Of a DNA stretch of 64,000 nt, positions 32,701 through 44,209 are shown piece by piece. This stretch comes from Ananas comosus (Eukaryota > Streptophyta > Magnoliopsida > Poales > Bromeliaceae). The notes under the pieces are model-generated. The model saw only the letters and a program-made list of their open reading frames with translations. It did not search any database and was not told the origin of the DNA. The stretch lies in the NCBI RefSeq assembly GCF_001540865.1, contig NC_033631.1, positions 6,633,894 through 6,697,893 on the forward strand, given 5' to 3'. The first letter of the stretch is position 1. Each line of letters starts with the position of its first letter. A program made the position numbers and the translations under genes.

Positions 32701-33490
32701 ATTGACTATATATAGATCCAAATAAAATCAATTCCGTACAGGCCTAGTCTTAACCTTATGAACCCCAAACCACCAAAATTGAAGCATCAAAAAGTTTGAG
32801 CCCAAAGTCCAAGTCTAGATTTTAACCATGTAAACTTAATTCAAAGCATTAACTACACCATATGAGCCAAACTCAGATTCACGACCAATCCAAATTTTAA
32901 CTATTCTAACTCACATTGAGCCTAAGCCCAAATATAGCTTTTTAAATCAAACCCAGGTTTGATTATAAACCTAAACTATACGGGCCTGACTTCAGCCCAA
33001 ACCTAAATCCAATGGCCAACCTACATCTTAACTTAAACTATGATAGCTCATACTAAACCCCACACCTAAGCCCAACTCAAACCTGAATTATATAGGTCTA
33101 AGTTCAAAAAAAAAAAAGAAAAAAGAAGAAGAAGAAGAAGAGTATCTAAATCTGAACCCAACCCGATTAAACTCAGCTAAAACCTGAATTTAAATCGGAC
33201 TGCCCAAGTTGAGCCCGCTCCCAATTCCAACCCAAATCTGAACTTAGAGTCACATAAAGCCTAACCCCAAACCTAATCTCAAGCCTAGATCATGTCAATC
33301 AAAATCAAATTCCCAATCTAAATCAATTCAAATTATGCAAAACCTGATCCAAATTCAAATCAACATTTGTCCTAAGCCATAGCTATAGGACTATATCAAT
33401 CCAACCGCTTCTCCAAGTCCTTAGAAACAAACAATTTCAATCCAATTCTCTAGCATATAAAACTAGAGTCAAATCACAACCATATTCAAA
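32701..33490. repeat. Degenerate CCCAAACCTAAxTC-rich region
   Basis: Short words of the type AACCCAAACCTAAATCCAA recur without a fixed period. The opposite-strand version (GGGTTTAGGTTxAGxTT) occurs at 48050-48250 and 63545-63680. Low-complexity, possibly the relic of a satellite or LTR. Confidence 0.4.
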
Positions 33491-33499
33491 CTCGATCAA

Positions 33500-33990
33500 A
33501 TTCTAAATATATGCTTAGAATTGATCAAATCGTCTTTTTATCTTAGTACATGTGACTAAGGTAAAAATAATGAATTAGATTTTTACTAATCAAATTAAAT
33601 CGATTGAACTCTAATACATATACTTAGAGTTCAAATAAATGAAACCAAGTTAGACTCTAATATGTATAATTAGAGTTTAATTTAAATCAATTTTGGCTAA
33701 TCCTAATACATATATTTAGTATTTAGCCATCCTTCACCTTAGAGTGAACTCAAATATAGTTTGACTCTAATATATATACTTAGAGTTCAATTAAATTAAT
33801 TAGACTCTAATATGTATAATTAGAGTTAATTTAAATCAAATCGGCTAATTCTAATACATGTAGATTTAGCCATCCCTCATCTTATGGTGAACTCAAATTT
33901 GATTGGACTTTGACACATACAATTAGAGTCTAATCAATTCAAACCCAACTAAATCCTAATACATACAACTAGGATTTAGTTAAATCTAAT
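33500..33990. repeat. Minisatellite with ACTCTAA..TTAGAGT palindromes
   Basis: Seven or so units of 45-65 bp carry GACTCTAATATGTATAATTA, or the CATATACTTAGAGTT variant, then GAGTTxAATTxAAAT. Each unit has inverted arms CTCTAA..TTAGAG around a (TA)-rich loop. Confidence 0.6.
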
Positions 33991-34393
33991 TGGACTAACC
34001 TATTAAAATTATAGGTGTAATTCAGATTAAGTTCAATTGACCGTTATACTCATGTCGTTGAACTAACCATTTTCTCTTTTATTATACACTGGGGATATGT
34101 CCCTGGTTAAGCTATGTAATTGTATACTGAATTATGTTATAAAATTCATCTTTTATTCAATTTCAGCATTACAGAGGTCTCTTAATCGAAGGTGCCCTAA
34201 CATTTTGCAGGGGTAATTAACAATAAACGCTTGCGTTTATTGAAAGCCATGAATCCACAATACCTGGTAACAATATATAATTAAATATTAATCTGAATCA
34301 TGAATACTACCCCACGAAAAATCAAAAATAAGATTAACCGTGCGAGGTGCGTCATTCTGGGTCGCAGACAACCACCTCGGCGGTTAGGATCGC

Positions 34394-35412
34394 CTGTAGG
34401 GCGCGCTTGATTCAAGTTATGTAATATTACAGAGTATTTTGATATATCTAGATATTTTAAATTTCTAAATGAGATTACTACTTATACTGCATTAGCGCAT
34501 TTGGTTTAATACAGTAATGTAATGTTGGGTTGCAGTGTTTATATTATTACTATATTTGGTTTATTTATAAAATTCAGTAATCTAGACAATAAAGTATAGA
34601 CTATTCCAAAATTGCCCTTAGTCATAGTTTGTAATTTTTTTTTTTACTATTTACAAATAAATTTTTTAAATTTATTTTAAATAGTTTAATTTTTAAAATT
34701 TAAAAATTTAAAAATTTAAAATTTAAAATTTAAAATTCAACAAAAATATAAATTTAATATTTTAATTTAAAATATAAATATGAAATTTATAAATTTAAAA
34801 TCTAAAATATAAATATAAATTTAAATTTAAAATTTGAAATCTAAATATAAAATTTTGATTTTAAAATATAAATTTGATTTTTAAAATTTAAAAATTAAAA
34901 TTTAAAATTTAAAATTTAAAATTTAAAGTTTAAAATTTAAAATTTAAAATTTAAAATTTAAAATTTGCAACATCAAATTTAAAATTTAAAATTTAAAATT
35001 GAAGTTTAAAATTTAGAAATTGAAATTTAAAATCTAAAATTTAAATTCAAATTTAAAAGTTAAAATTTAAAATTAAAGTTTAAAAATTTAAAATTAAAGT
35101 TTAAAAATTTAAAATTTAAAATTAAAATTAAAATTAAAATTTAAAATTTAGAATTTAAAAATTGACAATTCAAAATTTTAAATTAAATTTTTTTAAATGA
35201 TGCATTAAAAGAGTTTCGGGAGTTAGAGTGGTAAAATTGTGATTTTTATATATTACTGGTTTTTAATAATACAAGAAACACGACCTTTTATAGTTAATAT
35301 TTTCGGCATAATTCTGCTCGATTTGTAATGCTATATTAACAATATAATTACATAGCAGATGAATCAACTACAGTAATCTTAGTAGGATTGTCTGAGGATA
35401 ACTCGAACCAAA
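34394..35412. mobile_element. MITE-like element with AT-rich core
   Basis: The left tip GGGCGCGCTTGATTCAAGTTA and the right tip inverted, GGCCAACTTTGGTTCGAGTTA, are similar inverted repeats; ATTACAGAGTATTTTG-type subterminal DNA follows. The flanks both contain GTA, possibly a 3-bp TSD. The core 34620-35190 is a simple (AAATTTAAA) sequence. Confidence 0.5.
34640..35190. repeat. AAATTTAAA low-complexity core
   Basis: More than 500 bp of AAATTTAAAATTTAAA-like sequence, almost free of G and C. It lies inside the MITE-like element. Confidence 0.85.
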
Positions 35413-35853
35413 GTTGGCCGTAAGTTAAATACAACTTGCACTAATCTATTAAACTATATGAATTCACAATGTTGTTTGCCATATGGCAAGTTTTCTTTCA
35501 ATCTCACTAGCCTTTTTTTTGAACTCACATTTGTTCTTGACTCTTCTCCTCCCATTCTCTCTATTCAATGACGTGTAATCAATATCCTCTTTAATTTATA
35601 CGTTACTTATTTTCCTCTTCAATATTGGTATTTTTTCTCCCTCCAACATTTTTTCAACGCCAAACCCTTCACCTCCCCATCCTTTGAAATTACAAGAATT
35701 AATTAATCGAAAATACAATATTTAATTATATGCACCATATTCCACCAATGAATGGACTTTGCAACTCCAATCTACTCCCCACTCCATTAATCCCCCCCCC
35801 ACTCTTTTGTATGGCCTCCTATTTTTCATGCAAAAAAGAATATTATCATCTAA

Positions 35854-36307
35854 TCTCCTACCCTACACTCATCTGGCTCTCTCTCTCTCATTGTGTTAAT
35901 GAAGATGATGTGGACGATGAAGAAGAAGAAGAGCATGTGAAGAGCGTTATCTCCTTCCATAAGCATCGTCCCACAAAGCCTAACCGCGGCCTATGTAAGT
36001 AGCCGCTGGGTTGATTCAGCTGCGCTGGAGTAGCTCTTTTTTTATCTTTCACAACGGAATGTTCAAAAGGCATATAGTACGATAAAATTGTATGTTTCTT
36101 ACTGTGTTTCGATTATTTTAAAAAAATTATATAAGCTTTTAACTATAATTTTATCTTTTTAGCAATTGAATTTAGTTATGCAAATTGACTGTGCTTAACA
36201 TAATATAGCTTCCTATATATCAATAAGCTGTAAATATAAATTTTATTATAATTTTAAAATTTTATTTTTATTATTTACCCGCTACATCGTGCGGGTCTTT
36301 GCACTAG
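35854..36307 (+). mobile_element. Helitron 3' terminus (short non-autonomous Helitron)
   Basis: The 3' end is diagnostic: a hairpin ACCCGC-TACATCGT-GCGGGT (36277-36296), 7 bp, then CTAG (36304-36307) followed by host T. A possible 5' end is TCTCCTACCC at 35854, preceded by A, which would give an A^T insertion and a 454-bp element; TCTACTCCCC at 35771, also after A, is an alternative. It carries VNEDDVDDEEEEEHVKSVIS on plus (about 35893-36001), perhaps a captured exon. On its right side it breaks the last exon of the PMD gene. Confidence 0.6.
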
Positions 36308-38233
36308 TTTTCGCATGAAAGAAGAAAATTGCTCCACGTGTAAACTAATCAGTGCCACGCTTATCCGTGCTAGAGCATCCATCAATCTAGTGGGCTCCGG
36401 AAGATCATCCATCAAATGACCGATACTGCTAACAGCATGCCGCATAGCATACACCTGTATAAACATACATGATTATATATAATGAATATCCTTATATTAA
36501 AATAAACTATAAAATAAAAATAATCTTACCAATCGTCGCTCGACATTCCCACGCGGCAGAAAAGTAAGTGGAGGCCGCTGTACAGGACGAGAAATCCACC
36601 TCCGTGTGATCCCCCAATACCACTGCATGTATACAGAGGTAGCTCGTATCGGATCTGGATCAACGAACGGACTTTGCTCCGCAATATGCTCCAGACGATC
36701 TGCCCAACGCTGAATATATGGAGCATGAAACGCTGTCCAGTCCTCGCCTGATCTACCCTGCGAGGTGATCCTCTGTATAGCTTCTACGGCCTCCGGTATA
36801 TGCTGCAGCAATCCAAACTGACGCAGAATTCTATCAGGCAAATGTAGCTCAACAATATGAAAACATATCAAACTAGTTCTCGAACGCCAAATTGCAGAGC
36901 CCTCAAGACAAAATGCAGGAAGACCGACCAAAACATCCTCCATATAGGGCGTCCATGTAACCTGTACAAGTGTATTAAAAAAAATGAATGTAAAATTTTA
37001 GAATGTATATGCATGTATTTAATTTATGAAATCTATACGTACTTGTGACTCTCTCTGCTGATCGAGCTCATCGCGATAAAACTCAATGTCAGTCGCCCTG
37101 ACATTTCCACGAAATCGCAATCCCATGTTCCACCTGCAGAAGTGATTAATAGTATATTAAATTAGCGGTATAATATATCAATACAATATCAATATTTATT
37201 ATTTTATTATATTATATTTTAAATACATAGCATACCGACAACCCAATGGACAATCATGGAGATCCGGTGGAGCTCCAACTCGATCGGGACGTCCAATATG
37301 TATATGGTCCCATGCCCATATCTAAGAACAATAAAAAGTTAACTATAAAATTAGTAAAAAGAAACTAAGTTATAAGTTATAAGTTATTAGTAAAAAAAAC
37401 TAAGTTATAGTGATTTGACCTGTAGTAGTGTACCAAAAGCACAACACTCGGCCTTTCCTTTCATAGAGGCATTCCCTAATGCCCGATAGAGATGGGCCAA
37501 GGTAGCTGCGCCCCAAGCTAGGCCTCCGCAGAAGTCAAAATCCTCAAGTAGCGGTAGCCACTTGAGGTGAACGCGATATCCAGTGGGGTTAGGAAACAAA
37601 CTGCATCCAATTTGAAATAAAATGTATGCTCGTGCAGATGCTGCAACCACGGCCGCCGGAGCATCCAAAGGAATATGCCGGAAATGCTGAAACAACCACT
37701 CCAAGCGGATCTGGCCGGCGACGACATCGTCTGGCTGTATCCCAAGAAGGAGCTCACATGTATGCAACAAATCAAATGAAACACGTCCTGTAACAGGCTC
37801 CCCGGAGACTCGTAGTCCAGCTATAATGGCCACATCACGTAGCGTAACTGTCATCTCTCCGTGACGTAGGTGGAATGTCTGCGTCTCGCGCCTCCATCGC
37901 TCTATCAACGCCCCTAACAGAGCCTGATCTAGCTGTACTCGTCTAAGGCGGGAGACGTAGAAAAAGCCAGCATGTCGTAAGTGCTCTATCACTCCCGGAT
38001 GCTCGACTATCCATGTGTTCAGTTTACGGCCATGCTCCGTAAACTGAACTGGCGCGTACCCCTGTAAAGTTTATTCACTTTTTAGCAAATTCTCCTTTTA
38101 AGTATTTAAATTACAAACTTTTTTATAAATGCATAACTTAACATACCTCTGATCGCACGTAGCTCGACCGATGCCTATCCTGGTCTGATAGAACTGATGG
38201 ATCAACTGGCCCGGGATCCTCGTGATCGTCCAT
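36308..38233 (-). CDS. Plant mobile domain (PMD) protein, 3' end cut by Helitron
   Basis: Six exons join in frame with GT..AG sites: 38233-38147 (29 codons from the ATG), 38061-37420, 37321-37236, 37133-37043, 36961-36530 and 36454-36308, about 494 residues to the break. The second exon has the PMD core (RRETQTFHLRHGEMTVTLRD, VAIIAGLRVSGEPVTG). The third has WAWDHIHIGRP and the fourth WNMGLRFRG, all typical of the MAIN/MAIL and transposon PMD family. In Arabidopsis MAIN-type proteins act in gene silencing and genome stability; many copies are transposon-borne. The ATG lies 98 bp after the transposase stop on the same strand, inside the MULE. In the last exon, FSSFMRK runs straight into the Helitron CTAG, so the native C-terminus is lost. 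All other exons are stop-free. Function here is inferred. Confidence 0.82.
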
Positions 38234-38331
38234 CTGCAAAATAAAGTATATAAATTAGTGACCATTAAATTGAACATTAATAGATGAATCTAGAAATCAA
38301 ATTATTGTAGATAGTCAAACATAAGTTATCA

Positions 38332-41242
38332 TCAACCTATAGCTCTACGTCTACGGCCTTCATTTGTTCTATCTTGATTATTTGGACATGTAGTCCTATA
38401 ATGTCCCTGTTGTTTACAAATAGTGCACATAGTTCTTCGCATTCCTTCTCTCTCGTCCATGGCATTTCGAATACGAGTTGATCTTGGACGACCTTTCTTT
38501 CTCCTGATTGGTGGTGGTGCCAGCGGTGGTCCTTGAGGGCGTGGCCAGCTTCTTTTGTCTGGGACAGGGTGAAATTGCGGGAAGTAAGCACGACGGTAAT
38601 TCTCACATGTATACCATTCAGAACACAGACTATAGTAGTCAATGTTCATTTGACCATTACTGCATACAGCTAGAAGATGTGAGCATGGCAACCTAGTGAG
38701 CTCAAACTCATGGCATGAACAAGTCGAGGTTCTCCCGTCAAGAACCACCTCATATTGTCCATTTCCGGTAGTAATTTGAAACTCGTTTACTCCGTAACGA
38801 TCCACACGGTGTCCTCTTGCGATTATCATATAACTCCTAATTAACGCCTCCTGTTTTGGTGTCAATACTGTAGTGTATGTCTCACCTTTATCACGGCGCT
38901 TAACAAAATAATTGTTTACCTTATAAAATGTAGCGGCCACAAATGCTGTGATAGGTAAACCACGTACACCCTTAAGCACTCCATTTAAACTCTCCGACCG
39001 ATTTGTCGTCATTGTCCCAAAACGCCGTCCACCATCAAATGCTCTCGCCCAATATTCCCTTTCCCCTTGGAGCTCGTGCACCCAAAGCCATGCCGCTGGA
39101 TCCATTTCTTTCAACTGATCCTTATGCTCATAATATTCCTTTGCAGTTGCAGCACATCCTATGCCCGTATAAAATTTATTGAGCACAGTTTCATTTTTAA
39201 AACCGGCTTTTTTCATATTAGCCTGCATATGGCGGAGGCACCAACGGTGAGCATGTCCCTCGCTTCTCGGAAACTCCTCCGCAACAATCTCCTTTAACCC
39301 AGGAAAGCGGTCTGAAATTAAACAAATAGATCGATCACGTGTCACTAAAACCTTTAGATGTCGTAAAAACCAACGCCAACTAGCCGCATTTTCTCCCTCA
39401 CAAATAGCAAACGCCAATGGGTATAACCCATTATTAGCATCTACACCCGTCGCAATCAACGCATGCCCTTGATACTTTCCATACATATGGGTTCCATCAA
39501 TGCTCAACAATGGTCGACAATAAGAAAACCCATTAATTGACGGCCCGAAGGCCCAAAATACTCGCCCAAACTGCCTAACACCATTTGGCAGGATTTTAGG
39601 ATCAAGACGCCATTGAGTCCCGGGATTCACGCGCTGTAGTATAGATAGGAAGCGACCAAGATCGGTGTATGACTCCTCCCAACCACCATAAATGATCTGT
39701 AGTGCTTTACTTCTAGCCTGCCACGCTTTCGAATAAGGTATGTCTACATGCAATTCATTACGCACCTTTTCTTTAATTTCCGCCGGTGTCAAAGTAAGCT
39801 TTACCCTCAATGATGGGAGAATATGTCGACATATAAGAGATGAAGTACAGTTTCGATGTACAGTGTTAAGCACCGGCACTAAACATGTATGTTGCCCGGA
39901 GTATTTTTTAACTCTAAAATAACTCACATCCTTTGGTACCGATGCATGTAATCTCCAAGGACATGAATCTACCATGCATTTAACTGTATACGCCTTTGTC
40001 GTCGACTTTATTACTTTCATTTGCACGTTGTGAGCAATATGCCATTCCCCCAGAGTGTGCAATAAACTTGCTTTATCAGGAAATACCCGACCAACCCATA
40101 AGTCATCAATAGTAGGAGGGGGCTGTTCAATCTGCGGACGATCATGCACATCGTTATCAGCCACATACTGGTCAATCCAATCATCATCTTCTACAAATTG
40201 GTCTGGATGATCTATGTACTCTGCACCTTCATCTGGATCATCAACATATTCATTATTGACAATTGGATCATCACCCTCAGTATATATGATATCTGCGAGA
40301 ACACCCAGTCCACCATCATGATCTGCATCATAATGATGAACTTCTGCCACAATGTTCTCATTTACGGCCAAATTTGAAGATTCATGTCCAACACCCTCAT
40401 GATCAGTAGTGTAACGGTCTTCAGCTACTTCTTGTTGCACTTCCGCCCGATTTCCTATACCGTCATTTTCGGTTCCCAATGGATACGATCCAAAGTCATG
40501 CACATCATGAGAGGTATGAAATCTGCAATTATTTCGTAGTTAATCACTTTCTAACCAAATAAAACAGTGAATGATTAAATTAATTGTAGCGTATTCTAAC
40601 CCTTCTTCACATGAGACGCCTTGCTCTCTACCCAGTGGGGCATGAGAACTAAAACCCGTGGCATGATGAATAGTACGTGGGAGGGGAGGAGGATCACCAA
40701 CAACTACATTTGAAAAATTGTACTCCCTACAATTGATGGGAGAAGGCAATATAAATATTTTAATAAAATCTGTATACAAAAGTTAAATTTTGCAATACTA
40801 ACCTAGGTGCATCAGCTCCTCCTCCAATATCAGCACGAAAAGATTCTCTTTCGGGGCCAGGGGATAATACATCCACATTAAAGTCACTGTTTAACATTCT
40901 AGAATAATACCCCTGAGAAAGAACTATCTCTTTTTCAACGAAAATTATCAAACACGGAGGGTTTCCCGACAATGCCATCGCACCACACAGTGAGTCATCG
41001 TCCGTAACTTCAACCACATCGAATTGATTCATCCCGGTCGAATATCGGACTTTAATAATTAGGCGATACTCATCTCTCGAAGTATCGGTCAATCTATATA
41101 TTTTTCTCTCGAATTCTGTAAATGTAATATCCACTGGAATACCACTTAATTTCTTACGACCGCCAACGTACTTTGGATTGCTATCATGCGCAAATATTTC
41201 TCCATTCCAATGAACAACAATAGCCACATTACTACGCGACAT
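38332..41242 (-). CDS. MULE (MuDR-type) transposase with PB1-like N-terminus
   Basis: Three exons, 41242-40803, 40726-40601 and 40522-38332, total 2757 nt in frame, giving 918 aa. Exon 1 starts MSRSNVAIVVHWNGE and is a PB1-like domain. Exon 3 begins with an acidic linker and then the MuDR N-terminal domain with a C-x4-C..H-x-C zinc site (CMVDSC, GQHTC). Next comes the MULE transposase core with acidic residues in SIDGTH and LISDR, the CLRHMQ motif, and TNRSES as a candidate third acid. A SWIM finger (CSC..CSH) follows, then a GRPRS basic patch and a CCHC knuckle (CTICKQQGHYRTTC). The family catalyses cut-and-paste DNA transposition. No stop or frameshift was seen, so it could still be active. 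ATG context and the 5' intron pair are from my reading of splice sites. The PMD gene follows after 98 bp. Confidence 0.9.
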
Positions 41243-41700
41243 CCTAACTTAAACAAAATATAAAATTTGTAAACAAACATAATTATACCAAATTAAAATG
41301 CTGAATTGATACTGCAAATAAGCTGCTAAACTCACCCAAAGCACTTCACTTCCCCTAGAAACACTAATAACTTACGGAGCATCATTTGTTGGTTTCGATC
41401 TACATATGAGAGTTCGAATTAAATCAACTACAGTATGAATTCAATTTAAATGATCCAAAAAATACTATTCTAAGTTTTATAGATGCCACAGTATGAATTC
41501 AATTTAAATGACCCAAAAAACACTATCCTTCACAAAAGAAACCAACTACGACATTATTCTCGGTGTTGGGCTCTACCACTAATCTAATAGGGCTTAAAAT
41601 GTGATCTAAAATTATGCATACTACAAAATATAGATAAAATACTGTAAAATAACATAATTATTTAGAAACAATCAACTCTATTTCAAAAATAATTAGATTT
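41243..41700. promoter_or_regulatory. MULE 5' leader / promoter region
   Basis: Sequence upstream of the transposase ATG (minus). It contains two near-identical copies of ACAGTATGAATTCAATTTAA (41429 and 41489), a 60-bp direct repeat. No ORF. Confidence 0.45.
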
Positions 41701-42100
41701 TTCTCAAACCTCTCACCACTAACCTAATGGAACAATGTCGTTGCAATGCTGAGGAGAGAAGGCACGGCAGAAGCAGTACAGTCGGCGCCGGCGACGGCGA
41801 CAGCGACGGCGGCATCCGCAGCGAAGGCGGCCTCGGACTCGGGTCGGATTGAGTGAGATAGAGAGGAGTGAGAGAGCGTGCGGGAGACAGAGAGGAGAAG
41901 CTCTGGAGACACAGGAGCTCGTGCGCGGGTACAGTCGGCGCCGGCAACTGCGGCAGCGACGGCGGCGTCGGACTCGGCAACCGAGTGAGTGAGGTAGAGA
42001 GGAGTGAGGGAGCGTGCGTGGGACAGAGGAGAAGCTCGCGCGCGGGTGAGTGAGAGAGAAAGGAAAGGGGCTCGGGCGCGGTAGGGTATACTGCATAAAG
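41701..42100. other. GC-rich segment within the MULE right arm
   Basis: It contains two similar blocks of about 130 bp: the ACAGTCGGCGCCGGC xACxGCGxCAGCGACGGCGGC motif near 41778 and 41933, each followed by GAGTGAG and GAGAGGAGTGAG. This is an internal duplication. The overlapping Arg/Ser/Pro-rich frames on both strands (to 182 codons) look compositional. Confidence 0.5.
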
Positions 42101-42324
42101 CCGGTGAATGGTTCACCGCATATAAAAGCGGTGAACCATTCACCGCCTTTAAAAGCGGTGAACCATTCACCGCCTTTAAAAGCGGTGAACTATTCACCGC
42201 ATTTAAAAGCGGTGAATGATTTACCGCCTTCTCTAATTCCCAGCCCACGGGACGGAGGTATTTGATGGTCACACAAATGCGGTGAATGGTTTACCGCATA
42301 TATATGCGGTAATCCATTAACCGT
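42101..42324. repeat. Array of 19-bp palindromes at 27-bp spacing
   Basis: GCGGTGAACCATTCACCGC (and one- to three-base variants) starts at 42101, 42128, 42155, 42182 and 42209, exactly 27 bp apart, with 8-bp spacers such as CTTTAAAA. Two more start at 42279 and 42306, again 27 bp apart. The spacer plus flanking bases is also palindromic (CCGCCTTTAAAAGCGG). It lies between the transposase gene and the MULE end, where transposase-binding sites are expected. Confidence 0.9.
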
Positions 42325-42463
42325 GTATGCCTATTCCTCCGCCCACTCGCTGACCTGGCCGATTTGGAGACTATTTTTACAAATAAATTTTAAGAAGACC
42401 TATTTTTGTAAATAAAAGTTTCAATAAGACTATTTATAAAAAAAATTCGTTTACAAAGATCCC
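42325..42463. mobile_element. MULE right terminal region
   Basis: On minus the end reads GGGATCTTTGTAAACG, then repeated ACTTTTATTTACAAAAATAG and TTTATTTGTAAAAATAGTC blocks. The same order of motifs opens the small element at 11331. The opposite MULE end was not found: the unit is cut at 36307 by the Helitron. Confidence 0.65.
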
Positions 42464-42566
42464 ACGATTCTGTTTTCAACGATTTTAACTTTAGCTACAA
42501 GAGTAGCCTTCCTATAACCGTCGGCTCTTCTTTCCGCCCTCTGGCTCTCCTCCTCCGCTGCGCATC

Positions 42567-43190
42567 ATGTCAGGCGAGAATGCCATTGTTACAGTTCCTT
42601 TTGCATATGGGATGCTTAGATACATTATTCGCTCTTACTCGTCGCCTCGCCTCTTTCATTTACTACAACAACAGCCAACAAAGAAACATGGCTCCCGCCC
42701 GCACCGCCGAACCCCTCTCTCGTTCCTCCGCCGCCATGGATTCCGGCGCCACCGCGGAACCCCTCTCTGGCTCCTCCGCCTCCCACGCCACCCCGGAACC
42801 CCTCTCTGGCTCCTCCGCCGCTCCCCTCTCTTCTGCCACCGAAAAGCCCTCCAGCACCTCCGCTTCTTGCTCCGCCGCCGCCGACTCCGCCGCCGCCGAG
42901 GAATCCATCTCTGCCGCCGACGAATCCATCTCCGCTGCCGACGAATCTGCTGCCGAATCCCCCAGTCCCGCCTCCGCCGCCACTGCTGCGGGCTCTGGTC
43001 GTGCCGCAGCAGCCGACTTTGCATCTTGTGCTGCCGCCTCCTCGGCGACCGCAGATGCCGCCGCCCCCTCAGCTGCGGCTGCAGGTACGTACTCCGCCGC
43101 TGCGGCGGCTGCAGATTCTGCGGCCTCCGCCACGGCTGAGGATTCGGCCCCCGCCTCCCCTCTCTGCAGCCCGAGAAGGTACTTAAATAT
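42567..43190 (+). CDS. Ala/Ser-rich ORF, possible first exon
   Basis: The frame at 42580-43200 reads, from the in-frame ATG at 42688, MAPARTAEPLSRSSAAMDSG and then Ala/Ser/Glu repeats (SISAADE twice, SGSS three times). It ends CSPRR followed by GTACTTAAAT, a possible donor. The DNA is strongly CCG/GCC-biased, unlike the surroundings. The overlapping frame 42567-43139 is Arg/Leu-rich and less protein-like. No domain; no downstream exon was found. It may be a host gene start just outside the MULE, or low-complexity DNA. Confidence 0.35.
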
Positions 43191-43200
43191 ACATAATTAA

Positions 43201-44201
43201 AATTTTCTTTTTATGGTTACTTAGGTTTTTAGTTATAATTTAATTTGAATTAGTAGGTATCTAATGTATAGACCCTAGGATAATGGTATTTCTTATTTTT
43301 GGCTAAGCTCTTACTGATCTATACGTTGAAGTTAATATAATAAGACCATTTTATCACTAGATACACTAATACATGGCATGCGACTATGCTGTAGCATATT
43401 AACAATAATATTGGAATGCAGTTAATTTGTTTGTTGTGTATATATTGTACCAATGCATGAAATAAAAGACCGTTCTAATTTTCATATTTGATAAAAATTT
43501 AAAATTATTAAAGTAATTAAAATATTTAAACTAATTCTGTGCATAGCAAAGGTTATTGCTAGTATTTATATAAAGTTGGTTCAGATTAATCTTAATCAAA
43601 TAGCAATTCGACTCTAATTGGGTTCAAATAATTTTAAGTTGAAGATAAATCCTAATGTGATTCCTACTTCCAACCAACCATACTAACTTCAATTGTTCTC
43701 TCTTTGCACGAAGTCCCTAAAAAAATTGATATTTCAATTATCATCCTTTTTTTATTAAAAAATTAGAGGGTCGGTTATAACAGTTGAAATCTTTGTTGGG
43801 CTTTGCTTATCTCCTGTGTTGTTCTCAATAGCTTCTTTGACCTATTTTGGTCCCTTCTTCAAACCTTTTTGTTGGTTAGGAGTCAGCTGCCACATTTTCA
43901 TGTCCTTTCTTATACTGGATTTCATAGTTCAACCCTATCAATTTCAATATTCCTTTTTGTTGGATGGCTGTTGAAATTTTATGTTCTAGTATGTATTTGA
44001 AACTATCGTGACATGTTTGTATAATAAACCGCTTCGACCTTAGGTAATGCTTCTATTTGGTTATTGCTAGCAAGATTGCCGGGAGCTCTTTCTCTACAAT
44101 ATGGATAGTCCCGGCTCATGTAGTTTGGCTTGTTTATACACCTCTAGTGATGTTTGGTTGGATAGGTCAACGAAAGGAACCAATTAGTTTTTAAATCCAC
44201 T
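43201..44201. other. Noncoding stretch
   Basis: AT-rich. No element ends or coding domains were recognised. If 42580-43190 is an exon this would be its intron. Confidence 0.35.
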
Positions 44202-44209
44202 GATGAAAC

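Noticed and set aside
41693..42272. Arg/Ser-rich ORFs upstream of the transposase
   Set aside because: They overlap in three frames and include translation of the palindrome array; there is no domain.
42101..42324. CRISPR-like array
   Set aside because: The regular spacing resembles one, but the repeats are 19-bp palindromes with near-identical 8-bp spacers in a plant transposon arm. There are no unique spacers and no cas genes.
42656..43133. Antisense Glu/Ala-rich ORFs at 42.7-43.1 kb
   Set aside because: They mirror the CCG-rich plus-strand ORF and have no start context or domain.
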